36,822 nucleotides of DNA from Pseudomonadota bacterium (GCA_018829945.1 JAHJTI010000015.1:1-36822), one strand, 5' to 3'; positions 25,401-33,530 are shown, counted from the stretch's first letter. The notes: generated by a model not told the origin, from the sequence alone. Translations and numbers: made by a program.

Positions 25401-26463
25401 GCACTCCATTGGTGATCGTCAGCCGGTTTCCGGCAAGGCCAACATCAAAACGATTCAAGACAAGAGCATCATCCTTGAGAAGCGTCGCACAGGAAAGATC
25501 AATGTCCTCACCGTTTACAGTGCCCTGCCAAGCACCATCCAGTGTTCCGGAAACCCCTTGGTTGTTGATCCTTGCCGCAGCTTTGCCGGAAATCGTGCCA
25601 CCCAGCATGTAGCCGGAAGAAGGCAGAAGCGGAGTGAGCTGTGCAAGATCAAGCGCTGCAAGGTTGAGGGAAAGATCGCTTACCTGGGCACCAAGAATGC
25701 CTGAGGCGGCCAACTCACCGCCGAAAACCTGCAAGCCAAGGGAAAAGGAATCCGGGGTTCCATTCTGCGCAAACAAAAATTGCCCTGTGCCGGAAATCTC
25801 TTTTCCGTCGAGAACAATACGTTTCAGAACCAGTGACTCCGGTCGATACCAGCAAGAGAGCGAGCCCGAAGCCTGCACCCCTTTTCCGCCGGCAGGAACC
25901 AGGGAAACGGACTTGCTCACCAGCTGCAGAAGCTGGCCCTGCCCCGGCACCGCCGCATCCACGGAAAAATCGAAACCAGTAAAAAAAAGCGCGTTGTCGC
26001 CATGCTGCAGCTTCAGGGAAAGATCTTGCCCGACAATCCTGGGCAGGTGCTGAGGCATGACGGTCACAGGAGCGTTCTCCTCTCCTGGCGCTGCAAGATC
26101 AAGGACAAGGTCGCCCCTGTCGATGGTAATCCGGGTGTTGGCCAGAAAAGCGTCCATGCCTTGAAAGAGATCAAGAAGCGAATAGTCCGCGTGCAGCGAC
26201 TCGATGGAAAGCTCCGCCACTGCTGACGACTCGTCGGTACGCGTGGCCCTGATCTTTGCCATACGCAGGTCGCTGACCAGACTGCCCCCAAGCTCGATTT
26301 TACTGAGGGCAAGGTGATGTTCTGCTTCCAGATAATTGGTCAGGTTTTTTTCAATAACGAAAAAAAGGATCGGGCGGCCGAAAAAAAGCACAACAAGGCA
26401 CACCGCTACCAAAACAAGCAGGAAAAACCGAAACCGGGAATATGTTTGTTGCCAAAATGCCAT
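22402..26463 (-). CDS. tamB: Translocation/assembly module protein TamB (DUF490/AsmA-like)
   Basis: TamB spans the periplasm from an inner-membrane anchor and partners TamA. The N-terminal anchor is FRFFLLVLVAVCLVVLFFGRPILFFVI (about 11-37). The long middle is made of repeating beta-strand units with LSG, GTLSG and LTGT-like patterns, as expected for the hydrophobic beta-taco groove. The conserved C-terminal domain is clear (SLPAGRLVIESGVITFPKNDPDRPTFDVTAKSKLAGYDIDMHL, then LPDSDLLLLVLTGRPP). 1353 residues, near E. coli TamB size. No Shine-Dalgarno is visible before the ATG (CGGCAACTCCTT), so translation start may be leaderless-like or weak. It lies 153 bases downstream of serA with no terminator seen, and couples to tamA. 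Confidence 0.95.
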   Translation of the reverse strand: MAFWQQTYSRFRFFLLVLVAVCLVVLFFGRPILFFVIEKNLTNYLEAEHHLALSKIELGGSLVSDLRMAKIRATRTDESSAVAELSIESLHADYSLLDLFQGMDAFLANTRITIDRGDLVLDLAAPGEENAPVTVMPQHLPRIVGQDLSLKLQHGDNALFFTGFDFSVDAAVPGQGQLLQLVSKSVSLVPAGGKGVQASGSLSCWYRPESLVLKRIVLDGKEISGTGQFLFAQNGTPDSFSLGLQVFGGELAASGILGAQVSDLSLNLAALDLAQLTPLLPSSGYMLGGTISGKAAARINNQGVSGTLDGAWQGTVNGEDIDLSCATLLKDDALVLNRFDVGLAGNRLTITNGVLPLADLKEKRLSGAASVEHFAARLKNIPALWKIAGKGPDAVLLPANHFLELEGTIKEKRLVLTQGRFQSSRNSLILSHGSMELPAADQSFATQQLTGTFQIALTDLREFASLSDLPEMGGSLHGTMGFSGTLQAVEGHIKLQGEKLRYQGCLLGDLRLEAKADGKQVQVVSAQIRQGNDRVRFSGKYSLSRKAIESLEGEVAISELGRYGSACKDIVGDLSGSLHGSVTQSPGNRQHISLALRNGRFGTLDIARGDLALDTEDWRNFACKEAGLETSQGSLSLSGHVAADISRQRISARLQQFILSRGGARFVAEKPFAVIAVYGGNTSLVIDNMVLRSPVGSVSAGGKLSRQEEGSFQLRASGFKSGEWLKGLLVPGYDFKGLEFNLAIQGPLNRARGALVGSVAALGSSHFVEPFVGSIDLAYSSEGVRLRKFAFNNAVGQQVSLSGLIPYDPFAEKSILSGPFSLNGQIKLPDLSGMAAEVPRQGTVSGELIGELNISGSWQQPVGRANLRARNLTVPQLKGVLPPEPLNLDCALALAGTRLQLTRCKFESASSSGTLSGEWRQLPSLASLVSQPPAELPGTLAVQGNLKMADIGWLVQESKAVRRLSGRLATTFSVSGHAAAPKLSGGLTLTDATLRFAKATLPTMDGVAVRAEFAGDTIQVRSMEGLLGGAPFNASGTIIMAGDESSFDFTAKGKNLLFFRDADLKIRGDADLRLSGPVRKLVLSGKLIVTDGRYTKNIDFLRLFKGASRPRSDIGLQAFSLPDPPFRDMEFGIEVSATQPFLIRNNLAKGAVRPEFSLGGTGEVPVLVGRIFVDPVSISLPAGRLVIESGVITFPKNDPDRPTFDVTAKSKLAGYDIDMHLQGTADEPVITLSSQPALPDSDLLLLVLTGRPPLNTAGSGRRQVAGMNMAVYLGKGLLANWFGNGGAETDESVLERFDLDIGREITSSGEDTVEARFRLVEGLLLPGDRLFITSERDVYDNYNVGVKIVFRFK

Positions 26464-26616
26464 AAGGAGTTGCCGTGAGCAGAGATTTCTTCCTTTTCAG
26501 ACCGCATACTGCCGCAAAAAGTTCCCGAAAGGAAGAACTATATACCGTATGCGAGAGGGGAAAAACCACCGCTATTTTATTACCCCTGAGCAGAAAGACC
26601 TACAACGAAGAATCCC

Positions 26617-27801
26617 CTAGGAGCTGTATGAGATGACCCTGGTCCGGATCACCCCGGGATGCGCTTCGATCTCTGCCACCAGTTTCTGCGGGATTCCGGA
26701 CTCCAGATCGATGATGTTATAGCCGATGACGCCGTTTGATTCATTGAGATAGCTTGCGATATTGATTTTGCTGGCGCCGATGGCATGGGAAGCAAAGCCG
26801 ATCATGTCCGGGATGTCCCGGTTGATCATGATAAAGCGGGTGTGCACCTTATCGGAGGGAACCGATTCGGCGGTGGGAAAATTGACGCTGTGGGTGATTG
26901 TGCCATACTCCAGGTAGCCGCGCAGCTCCCGAACGGCCATGCAGGCGCAGTGCTCCTCGGACTCCTCGGTGCTGGCTCCCAGATGCGGGGTGGCGATAAT
27001 CTGCGGGTGGGCCAGAGTGGCGGAAGTGGGGAAATCGGTAATATAGGCGGAAAGTCGGCCGCTGGCCAATGCAGCAAGCACCGCCTGTTCATCGACAACG
27101 GGGCCGCGCGCGTAGTTGACCAGAATGGCCCCATTCGGCAGCCGATTGATCAACTCTGAATTCACCAACCCTCTGGTTTTTTCATTGAGCGGCGTGTGCA
27201 CGGTGAAGATATCGCTTTTCCCCACCATTTCTTGCAGGGACCGGGACAGAGAAACCTCAGGGGAAAGGTCATGGATATTCTCCAGAGCCGGGAAGGGATC
27301 AAAGCCGATAACCCGCATCTGCCGCATGATCCCACCGTTGGCAACCCGAATGCCGATTTTCCCCAACCCCAGCACGCCAAGGGTTTTTCCGGCCAGCTCA
27401 AACCCCTTGAACAGCGATTTTTGCTTCTCGATCCGGGAAGCGATTTCCTTGTCGGCAAGACCTGCCAGGCTCTGACTGAAAGCGAGGCTATGATGAATAT
27501 TACGCACCTGGATTCCCAACATGACGAAGACCAGTTCTGCCACCGCATTGGCATTGGCGCCCGGCGTATTGAAAATGCAGACCCCCTGCTCGGTTGCCTT
27601 TGCCACGGTGATGTTGTTGACCCCTGCTCCGGCCCGGGCCACGGCCAGCAAGGAGGGATAGGCTGCGGTGTCCACCTTGGCGCTGCGCACCAGAATGCCT
27701 TGCGGGTCAGATTCTTCCGAGCTTACCTGAAACCGTTCATCAAAAAGAGCCAGTCCTTCCGGAGCGATCTTGTTGAGCACCTTGATCCGATAACCAGTCA
27801 T
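26617..27801 (-). CDS. serA: D-3-phosphoglycerate dehydrogenase with ACT domain
   Basis: This enzyme oxidises 3-phosphoglycerate with NAD, the first step of serine synthesis. Visible are the NAD-binding VLGLGKIGIRVAN (about 145), the catalytic-Arg motif NYARGPVVDEQA, the catalytic-His motif ATPHLGASTEESEEHCA, and a C-terminal ACT domain (HTRFIMINRDIPDMIGFASHAIGASKINIAS...GYNIIDLE). 394 residues, the short PGDH form. Strong AGGAGG just before ATG. The segment that holds the catalytic Glu in E. coli SerA (FPTEP) reads FPTSA here, so that residue is not evident; related TDFP-type enzymes may share this. First gene of the serA-tamB-tamA run. Other D-2-hydroxyacid dehydrogenase specificities remain possible. 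Confidence 0.88.
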   Translation of the reverse strand: MTGYRIKVLNKIAPEGLALFDERFQVSSEESDPQGILVRSAKVDTAAYPSLLAVARAGAGVNNITVAKATEQGVCIFNTPGANANAVAELVFVMLGIQVRNIHHSLAFSQSLAGLADKEIASRIEKQKSLFKGFELAGKTLGVLGLGKIGIRVANGGIMRQMRVIGFDPFPALENIHDLSPEVSLSRSLQEMVGKSDIFTVHTPLNEKTRGLVNSELINRLPNGAILVNYARGPVVDEQAVLAALASGRLSAYITDFPTSATLAHPQIIATPHLGASTEESEEHCACMAVRELRGYLEYGTITHSVNFPTAESVPSDKVHTRFIMINRDIPDMIGFASHAIGASKINIASYLNESNGVIGYNIIDLESGIPQKLVAEIEAHPGVIRTRVISYSS

Positions 27802-27917
27802 GCTCCCTCCTGTATGCGCGGTAAAATGAAAAGAAAAATCTGATTATTGAGCCTTCTCATTCAGAGTTTTCATATAGCAGACAGAATCCCATAGTCACGC
27901 AGCCGAGCACCGCAGAG

Positions 27918-28091
27918 GCTGCCGAAAAGGGGATTTGCACTGTTTGAGGCGAAGCCGAGTTTGCAAAGCCCCGGCAGCATTGAGGAGTCCCCCAAGGGGA
28001 TAAACTCCGGGAATCCCGCCAAAGGCGGGACAAGCGGCTGGGTGCCTTTTCTTTTTCGTTCTTTTTCTTTGGGCAAGCAAAGAAAAAGAAC
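27918..28091. repeat. Composite palindromic intergenic repeat
   Basis: Three inverted repeats are stacked in 174 bases: GCTGCCG...GGGGATTTGCA facing TTTGCAAAGCCCCGGCAGC (27918-27978), CCCGCC-aaa-GGCGGG (28015-28029), and a perfect 14-bp pair GTTCTTTTTCTTTG-ggcaag-CAAAGAAAAAGAAC (28058-28091). The CGGCTGGGTGCC...TTTCTTTGGGCAAGCAAAG stretch is of a kind I recall as a dispersed intergenic element in many proteobacterial genomes, often mis-annotated as small proteins. The two overlapping ORFs here (27870-28106, 27895-28158) are such artefacts. The flanks, 27802-27917 and 28092-28145, hold nothing recognisable. Confidence 0.75.
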
Positions 28092-28145
28092 AGAAGGATG
28101 AAACAAATTCTTGTATCTGCGAAGATTGCTTAGTAATCACGCAAA

Positions 28146-28213
28146 CAAAAAAGGCCATACCTGATTGTAGCAGATTTCCCCTGCCCCAATCAGATATGGC
28201 CTGATTTTTTCTT
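28146..28213 (-). terminator. Intrinsic terminator of the diguanylate cyclase gene, bidirectional
   Basis: AGGCCATACCTGATTG (28152-28167) and CAATCAGATATGGCCT (28187-28202) pair over 15 of 16 positions. A T-run follows on the plus strand (TTTTTTCTTTTTT) and an A-run precedes it, so on the minus strand the hairpin ends in TTTTTTGTTTG, right after the cyclase stop. Confidence 0.9.
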
Positions 28214-28235
28214 TTTTAAACCGGAACTGCGAAAC

Positions 28236-29267
28236 TCAACGCTCCTCGACACACACCTTGCAGCGCCCGGTTTTTTTCGCCTGATAGAGCACTTCATCGG
28301 CCCGTTGCAGCCATTCGTCCTTGCTCATTTCCGGACTCCACTGAACAAGGCCGATGCTCACTCCCAACCGGCTGCCGTCCCCGGCATTGAGATCCAGGCT
28401 ATCGATGGCACCGCAGAGGCGCTCGGCCAGCAAACGGGCCGCGTCAAGATCGGTATCCGGCAGGAGCAGAACAAACTCGTCGCCGCCCATGCGCACCAGA
28501 AGATCACTGTTGCGCACCATGCCGGTCAAGGCCTTGGCAACCATTTGCAATGCACTGTCCCCGGCGGCATGCCCCAGGGTATCATTGATCTGTTTGAAAT
28601 GGTCCAGATCCATGCTGGCCACGGTGATGGGCCGGTCATGGCGGCGTGCGGTTTCCAGTAAAGGTCCGATGCGCTCCTCAAAAACCCGCCGGTTATCAAG
28701 ACCGGTGAGCATATCCCGCCGTGCCTGGGCGAACAGATCTTCATACATAAGGGCGCGCTGCAGAGGTTCTCCCAAAATCTCCAAGGCATCCCGTAAAATC
28801 TGGGTTTCCTCCGCTTCAATGCAGGTTCCCCGACGCAGCAGCATCAGGCAGCCCTGATGGGCAGCGGCAGTATCAATGGCGAAGGACATCTGCCATTGCT
28901 GTACAAAAAAAGGACCCCACTCACAGCAGGTGTCATCCAGCAGACAGTCCCGCTTCTCAAATACTTCTTCCGCGGTCTGCATGGCAAGACGCCGTTCCGG
29001 GCCATGGCAGGAACAGATTATATGCACCCGGCTTCTGTCGAGGCTGCGGTAGGCAATCAGGTCATGCCCGACCAGCGGCATCAGCCACACGGAAAAGGCT
29101 TCGATCATGCCCTGCAGGTCGGTGGCACAGGCCAGTCTTGCATGCAGTTCGTTTACCTGTTTTAACCACTCCGATTGGCGGCGGTAACGATCAAGCTCCA
29201 CCATCAGATGATCCAGGTTGATCGACTCTGTCTTTTCCCTATCAGAGAGAGAGATTGCGGCGTTCAT
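28236..29267 (-). CDS. Diguanylate cyclase (GGDEF) with GAF-like N-terminal region
   Basis: This protein makes cyclic di-GMP from two GTP. The active-site loop is intact (RMGGDEF), and an inhibitory I-site RxxD (RNSD) stands five residues before it; the domain begins at RRDMLTGLDNRR and ends SIGLVQWSP...ADEVLYQAKKTGR. The N-terminal half (LKQVNELHARLACATDLQGMIEAFSVWL...) looks like a GAF-type sensory domain with several cysteines (CSCHG, CLLDDTCCEW), perhaps redox related. The start is placed at 29267 (MNAAISLSD, AAAGGAG eight bases upstream) instead of the track start at 29471, whose hydrophobic leader is not preceded by a good site. 343 residues, soluble. Its own terminator follows. The input signal is unknown. 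Confidence 0.9.
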   Translation of the reverse strand: MNAAISLSDREKTESINLDHLMVELDRYRRQSEWLKQVNELHARLACATDLQGMIEAFSVWLMPLVGHDLIAYRSLDRSRVHIICSCHGPERRLAMQTAEEVFEKRDCLLDDTCCEWGPFFVQQWQMSFAIDTAAAHQGCLMLLRRGTCIEAEETQILRDALEILGEPLQRALMYEDLFAQARRDMLTGLDNRRVFEERIGPLLETARRHDRPITVASMDLDHFKQINDTLGHAAGDSALQMVAKALTGMVRNSDLLVRMGGDEFVLLLPDTDLDAARLLAERLCGAIDSLDLNAGDGSRLGVSIGLVQWSPEMSKDEWLQRADEVLYQAKKTGRCKVCVEER

Positions 29268-29588
29268 TGCAACGGCTCCTTTCATTTCTTTGAAAATGGT
29301 CCCCTGCCCCGAACTGTTGCTATTTTCATGCCAGACCGTTACCCCTTCTCCCCTGCAACCCTGCCCAGAACGAAATTTCCTGGAATTGGCACACTTATCT
29401 GCCAGAAATAACAACAAAAATATACTTTGGAATAAAAACACTAGAAGTATCCAAAAACAGCTTTCTGTCAACGCACAGGGAAAAATTTTCCCGCCACAGT
29501 CGTCAATTTACTGACACCATTCCCCCCTGTGCCAACATTTCCCGACCCAGGCAATCGTTTCCTTGCATCCGCAAAAGAAGCGGATATC
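29268..29588. other. Divergent intergenic region between the cyclase gene and dinB
   Basis: About 320 AT-rich bases carry the promoters of two divergent genes. I see no convincing LexA-type box, no clear -35/-10 pair and no RNA gene. The TGGCACA...TCTGCC stretch near 29387 has sigma-54-like halves but one base too many between GG and GC. Confidence 0.5.
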
Positions 29589-29636
29589 ATGCAACAATAC
29601 ACCCACCCAGTTCATGCCAGGGAGCGCCCCGCATCC

Positions 29637-30854
29637 ATGCCGATTCCAATGAGCCGCCGCATCATCCATCTTGACATGGATGCCTTTTACGCCTCAGTCG
29701 AGATTCTCGACAATCCTGCCCTTCGCGGCCAGCCCGTGGTGGTGGGCGGCAACGCTAACCGCGGCGTGGTATGTGCCGCCTCTTACGAGGCCCGGAAGTT
29801 CGGAGTTCATTCGGCCCTGCCCATACTCACGGCCAGGAAACTCTGTCCGCACGGGGTATTCCTCCCTGTCCGCATGGGACGCTACCAGGAAATTTCCAGC
29901 CGGATCATGGACATCTTCCAACGCTTTACCCCGCTGGTGGAGCCGCTCTCGCTGGATGAGGCCTTTCTGGATGTCACCGCCAGTCAGAGCCTGATGGGAT
30001 CGGCCGAGGATATTGCCCGACAGATCAGGGTGCTGGTGCGGGAAACCCTCGGCCTTACCGTCTCGGCCGGGGTTGGAGGTTCAAAACTTGTGGCCAAGAT
30101 CGCCTCTGATCTTAACAAGCCCGATGGATTGACCATTGTACCTGCCGGCCAGGAAGAGATATTTCTGGCTCCCTTGCCAATCGGTCGTTTGTGGGGTGTG
30201 GGACGAACAACACGGGACGCGCTGGCACTTATCGGGGTAACCACCATCGGCGATTTACGCCGCATGCCTCAGTCCATCCTCATTGCCAAGTTCGGCAAGG
30301 GTGGCCTTATGATGCACGAATCAGCCCGGGGGATTGACCACCGTCCGGTTGAACCGCGACAGGAAGCCAAATCCATCGGCCACGAAGAGACATTTGCGGA
30401 AGATTTACGTGATACAAAAAGAATCGAACAGGAATTGCTGGCTCTGTGCCTCAAGGTCGGCAAACGGGCGCGCAACCATGGGCTAGGAGGCAGAACCGTC
30501 ACCATCAAGGTTAAATACCGGGATTTCGTGCAGGTAACCCGCTCGCTCACCCTGCCGGAGCCGGTGGCAGACGACAAATCGATTTACCAGACCGGCCGAA
30601 CGCTTCTTGGAAAAACAGAGATCGGCATACGCCCCATTCGCTTGCTGGGAATATCATTGGCAAACCTGACCGGTGCCGGGACCGGTTGCGGTCAGTTGTC
30701 ATTGTTCGGAGAAAACCGGAGCCGGGCAAAAGGCAGCCGCCTCTATGAGGCCATCGATGCAATCAGCGATCGGTACGGCAGTGGCAGTATCGTCCCGGCA
30801 ACGTTGGTGGAAAAAAAAGAGGCGGAACAGGAATCAGATAAAAAAAAGAGCTAG
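29637..30854 (+). CDS. dinB: DNA polymerase IV (Y-family)
   Basis: DinB is an error-prone translesion DNA polymerase. Catalytic motifs are in place: HLDMDAFYASVE (first Asp), SLDEAFLDVT (second acidic pair), and GGSKLVAKIASDLNKPDG; the little-finger domain follows (RHRPVEPRQEAKSIGHEETF-like, TVTIKVKYRDFVQVTRS). Possible starts are 29529, 29589, 29637 and 29649. I use 29637 (MPIPMSRRIIHLD; AGGGAG about 11 bases upstream), since homology begins at SRRIIHLDMD. About 405 residues, somewhat longer than E. coli DinB at the C-terminus, where QLSLFGE resembles a beta-clamp binding motif. It stands alone and converges on trpS with an 11-base gap. Confidence 0.92.
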   Translation: MPIPMSRRIIHLDMDAFYASVEILDNPALRGQPVVVGGNANRGVVCAASYEARKFGVHSALPILTARKLCPHGVFLPVRMGRYQEISSRIMDIFQRFTPLVEPLSLDEAFLDVTASQSLMGSAEDIARQIRVLVRETLGLTVSAGVGGSKLVAKIASDLNKPDGLTIVPAGQEEIFLAPLPIGRLWGVGRTTRDALALIGVTTIGDLRRMPQSILIAKFGKGGLMMHESARGIDHRPVEPRQEAKSIGHEETFAEDLRDTKRIEQELLALCLKVGKRARNHGLGGRTVTIKVKYRDFVQVTRSLTLPEPVADDKSIYQTGRTLLGKTEIGIRPIRLLGISLANLTGAGTGCGQLSLFGENRSRAKGSRLYEAIDAISDRYGSGSIVPATLVEKKEAEQESDKKKS

Positions 30855-30865
30855 TGGACTCAGCC

Positions 30866-31831
30866 TCAATACTTCAAGCCGACCCGGTCGCGGACCAGAT
30901 CCAGAGTTACGACAGCCCTTTCCCTTGCCTTGATTGCGCCCTGTTGCAGGATCGCCCGCACCTGAGCCGGATCACTCAGCAGCCGGTCGCGTTTTTCCCT
31001 GGCCTCCCGGAAATACTCCCAGAGGAGATCAAGAAGTTCCAGCTTGATCTTGCCGTACATGGCCCCGCCGTTGACATAGAGACCACGCACCTCGGCCAGT
31101 CTATCTGCCGGCGCAAACAGCTTGAAGAGACTGAAGAGGTTACACTTGTCCGGATCCTTTGGCGCTTCCACCGGGGTGGCATCGGTGACAATGGCCATGA
31201 CCTTTTTCTTCAACTCTTTTTCGGTGGCGAAGATAGGGATGGTGTTGCCATAGGATTTGGACATCTTCTGCCCGTCCAGACCGGGGATGGTGGCCAGGTT
31301 GTCATCAATAACCGGCTCGGGCACGACAAAGGTCTCGCCAAAGGTGTTATTGAACTTGATGGCGATATCGCGGGCCACCTCAAGATGCTGTTTCTGGTCT
31401 TTGCCCACCGGTACACGTTCCGCCTGAAAAAGCAGAATATCGGCGGCCATCAGCACCGGATAAGCGAACAGGCCGTGACTCGGAACAATGCCCTTGGCAA
31501 CCTTGTCCTTATAAGAGTGGCAACGCTCAAGCAACCCCATGGGGGTCAGGGTGGAAAGTACCCAGGCCAGTTCCGTAACCTCAGGCACATCGGACTGGAC
31601 CCAGAAAAGGCAGCGGTCTGGATCGAGCCCCAGAGCAAGAAAATCAGTGGCCGCCTCAAGGGTGCCGCGCGACAACCGCTCCCTATCCTGCACCGAGGTG
31701 AGTGCGTGAAGGTCGACGATAAAGGCATACAACTCGCTTGAATCCATGTTGTCGATCATGGAGCGCATCATGCCAAAATAGTTGCCGATATGAAGCTGGC
31801 CAGAAGGCTGGATTCCGGATAAAATTCTCAT
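30866..31831 (-). CDS. trpS: Tryptophanyl-tRNA synthetase
   Basis: TrpS charges tRNA-Trp in the cytoplasm. Class I signatures are visible: the HIGH-equivalent SGQLHIGNYFGMM at residues 9-21 and GQKMSKSYGNTI for KMSKS. The family stretch ADILLFQAERVPVGKDQKQHLEVARDIA is also present. 321 residues, a normal short bacterial TrpRS. AAGAGAG precedes the ATG. It is transcribed alone, converging with dinB. The 31832-32040 region between it and the divergent lipoprotein gene shows no further gene. Confidence 0.96.
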   Translation of the reverse strand: MRILSGIQPSGQLHIGNYFGMMRSMIDNMDSSELYAFIVDLHALTSVQDRERLSRGTLEAATDFLALGLDPDRCLFWVQSDVPEVTELAWVLSTLTPMGLLERCHSYKDKVAKGIVPSHGLFAYPVLMAADILLFQAERVPVGKDQKQHLEVARDIAIKFNNTFGETFVVPEPVIDDNLATIPGLDGQKMSKSYGNTIPIFATEKELKKKVMAIVTDATPVEAPKDPDKCNLFSLFKLFAPADRLAEVRGLYVNGGAMYGKIKLELLDLLWEYFREAREKRDRLLSDPAQVRAILQQGAIKARERAVVTLDLVRDRVGLKY

Positions 31832-32043
31832 TGCGTTCTCTCTTGGTAACGGCGTTTACATAGCCGGATCATTGCGCATCGTCTATATTCCGAGGCAGTG
31901 GATGTATAAAAAAGGCCGGAGCAATCTTAGCGTACTCGTAAAAAAAACAAAAGAGTTCCAAAGCAACACCTGTTGTAATCGCGTCTTTTTGCGATTTCAA
32001 CCATCTTTTTCCGCCCCGCGATTTTCCGCCTTTTTTTTTGCGA

Positions 32044-32072
32044 TTGACAGCTTCATCGACCAACGGTACACC
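32044..32072 (+). promoter_or_regulatory. Possible sigma-70 promoter of the lipoprotein gene
   Basis: A perfect -35 TTGACA (32044-32049) is followed after 17 bases by a poor -10 TACACC. It lies about 40 bases before the lipoprotein start. The weak -10 makes this tentative. Confidence 0.3.
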
Positions 32073-32110
32073 TTTGCATGCATCCCCAGAAGAAAGACCT
32101 TGGAGACACC

Positions 32111-32917
32111 ATGAAAAAACATGCCCATATATCGGCCATGCTCACCCTTCTTTTCCTTGTCAACGGCTGCACCTTGCCGGCCGTGAAAGAGCCGGCTCCC
32201 CGCATGGACAAGGAAGCCGCCGCAGGCAAAGCCGTCCAGCCGGAAAAACCGGCCGCTGCGGCACACCCTGAAACAAAAGGGAAACGTGTTTCCCTTATTC
32301 CCAAGGAAAGCGCCCCGCAGACAGCCAAGGAAATACCGCCGGACAAGGCGGCCGTCCCTGCCCAGGAAGAAATCCCGCCGGAACAGCCGCAGCCTCCTCC
32401 TCCCCAGCCCCAGGTGTTTGCGGATTACAACACAGGATTGACCTTTACCTACCAGCGGCCCTGGCACCTGGTCTCAACCATGGGAGACGGGCCTGTTCTC
32501 GGCAGGGACGGACAGTCTCAGCTGACCGCCCGCTTCACAACCCTGACCACAAACAAAGAGAAAGGCGCGCAAGCAGGCTATTTTTATGTGCCCGGCGACA
32601 GCCTCACCGGGACAATCGGCAAAACCTTGAGTTCCATTCTTGGAGTTGAGGCCAAACAAACAACACAGGGGAAAACCCCCATTGATGTCCTGTTGACCCA
32701 GAAACATTTCCCCAATCTCATCATCGAAAAACGTTATCGGGGGAACAATGGCGGGATAGTTGTCCAGAGATGCCGCCACAAACAGATTCCAGGCCAGATT
32801 CAGGTGTACCATATCTTCATCGGAGACAAGGTTGCGTCATACAGCCTCTCCGAAATACAGAATCGCCAGCTCAAGCTTGAAATGCAGCAGATCGTACTCT
32901 CCACCAGAAAACCATAA
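32111..32917 (+). CDS. Proline/alanine-rich lipoprotein of unknown function
   Basis: No named family recognised. The start at 32111 (MKKHAHISAML) is chosen over the track start because GGAG lies just upstream and a lipoprotein signal follows directly: LTLLFLVNGC with the lipobox Cys at about residue 21. A low-complexity linker rich in Pro, Ala, Lys and Glu (about 22-110, ending in PPEQPQPPPPQP) should span the periplasm, then a compact C-terminal domain of about 150 residues begins FADYNTGLTFTYQRPWHLVSTMGDGPV and runs to VASYSLSEIQNRQLKLEMQQIV. This tail looks like a small ligand- or stress-binding domain of the kind used in PsbP-like secreted proteins, but that is impression only. It lies 35 bases upstream of the DUF1003 gene, probably one operon. 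Confidence 0.85.
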   Translation: MKKHAHISAMLTLLFLVNGCTLPAVKEPAPRMDKEAAAGKAVQPEKPAAAAHPETKGKRVSLIPKESAPQTAKEIPPDKAAVPAQEEIPPEQPQPPPPQPQVFADYNTGLTFTYQRPWHLVSTMGDGPVLGRDGQSQLTARFTTLTTNKEKGAQAGYFYVPGDSLTGTIGKTLSSILGVEAKQTTQGKTPIDVLLTQKHFPNLIIEKRYRGNNGGIVVQRCRHKQIPGQIQVYHIFIGDKVASYSLSEIQNRQLKLEMQQIVLSTRKP

Positions 32918-32952
32918 GGATTGCGGATCATGGAAACTGAAACGGTGCCATC

Positions 32953-33444
32953 ATGACCAAACTACATTTTCCCAAACCGTTCAGGCACGAACATCCGCCG
33001 GTACAAAACGTCAACCAAATCATCGCAACCCAACTAACCTTCGGCCAAAAAGCCTCCGACTGGGTCGCAATGCATCTGGGAAGTTGGTGGTTCATCATCA
33101 TCCAGACAATAATCCTGGCCCTCTGGGTTATTGTCAATATTACCGCCTGGATTCTCCACTGGGACCCCTACCCCTTTATCTTCATGAATCTGGTGCTTTC
33201 CCTGCAAGCCGCCTATGCGGCGCCCATCATCATGATGAGCCAGAACCGGCAAGCCAACCGGGACCGGCTGGAAGCGCGCAACGATTACCAGATTAACGAA
33301 AAAGCCGAACAGGAAGTCCGCGCCATTCTCGAACACCTGGCGGCACAGGATGCGGCCCTGCTTGAAATACACCAGTTGCTTGCCCAGATACAGGAAAAAC
33401 TGGACCTCTCCGAATCAGCATCCGCGCCCCAGAAGATCGGTTAA
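32953..33444 (+). CDS. DUF1003 family membrane protein
   Basis: This is a small inner-membrane protein of unknown function. It shows two transmembrane helices (about residues 38-62, SWWFIIIQTIILALWVIVNITAWIL, and about 68-90, YPFIFMNLVLSLQAAYAAPIIMM) followed by the conserved SQNRQANRDRLEARNDYQINEKAEQE signature of DUF1003 and a C-terminal coiled-coil-like helix. 163 residues, normal for the family. Shine-Dalgarno is weak. It follows the lipoprotein gene and is closed by a strong terminator, suggesting a two-gene envelope operon. Confidence 0.9.
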   Translation: MTKLHFPKPFRHEHPPVQNVNQIIATQLTFGQKASDWVAMHLGSWWFIIIQTIILALWVIVNITAWILHWDPYPFIFMNLVLSLQAAYAAPIIMMSQNRQANRDRLEARNDYQINEKAEQEVRAILEHLAAQDAALLEIHQLLAQIQEKLDLSESASAPQKIG

Positions 33445-33474
33445 GCGCTCGGTCAATTGCTTTTTCTGTCCCAC

Positions 33475-33513
33475 AAAAAAATCCTCTTCCCGAAAAGGAA
33501 AGAGGATTTTTTT
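33475..33513. terminator. Bidirectional terminator between DUF1003 and the aminotransferase
   Basis: AAAAAAATCCTCTT (33475-33488) and AAGAGGATTTTTTT (33500-33513) are perfect complements around an 11-base loop. Seven T follow the stem on both strands, so it can serve the plus-strand DUF1003 gene and the minus-strand aminotransferase gene. Confidence 0.93.
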
Positions 33514-33530
33514 ACGCCCCGCACACAGAC

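Noticed and set aside
27870-28158. Two overlapping minus-strand ORFs (78 and 87 residues)
   Set aside because: They are translations of the palindromic intergenic repeat, a known kind of false gene call.
29380-29405. Possible sigma-54 promoter before dinB (TTGGCACACTTATCTGCC)
   Set aside because: The spacing between GG and GC is one base too long, and dinB is not usually under sigma-54.
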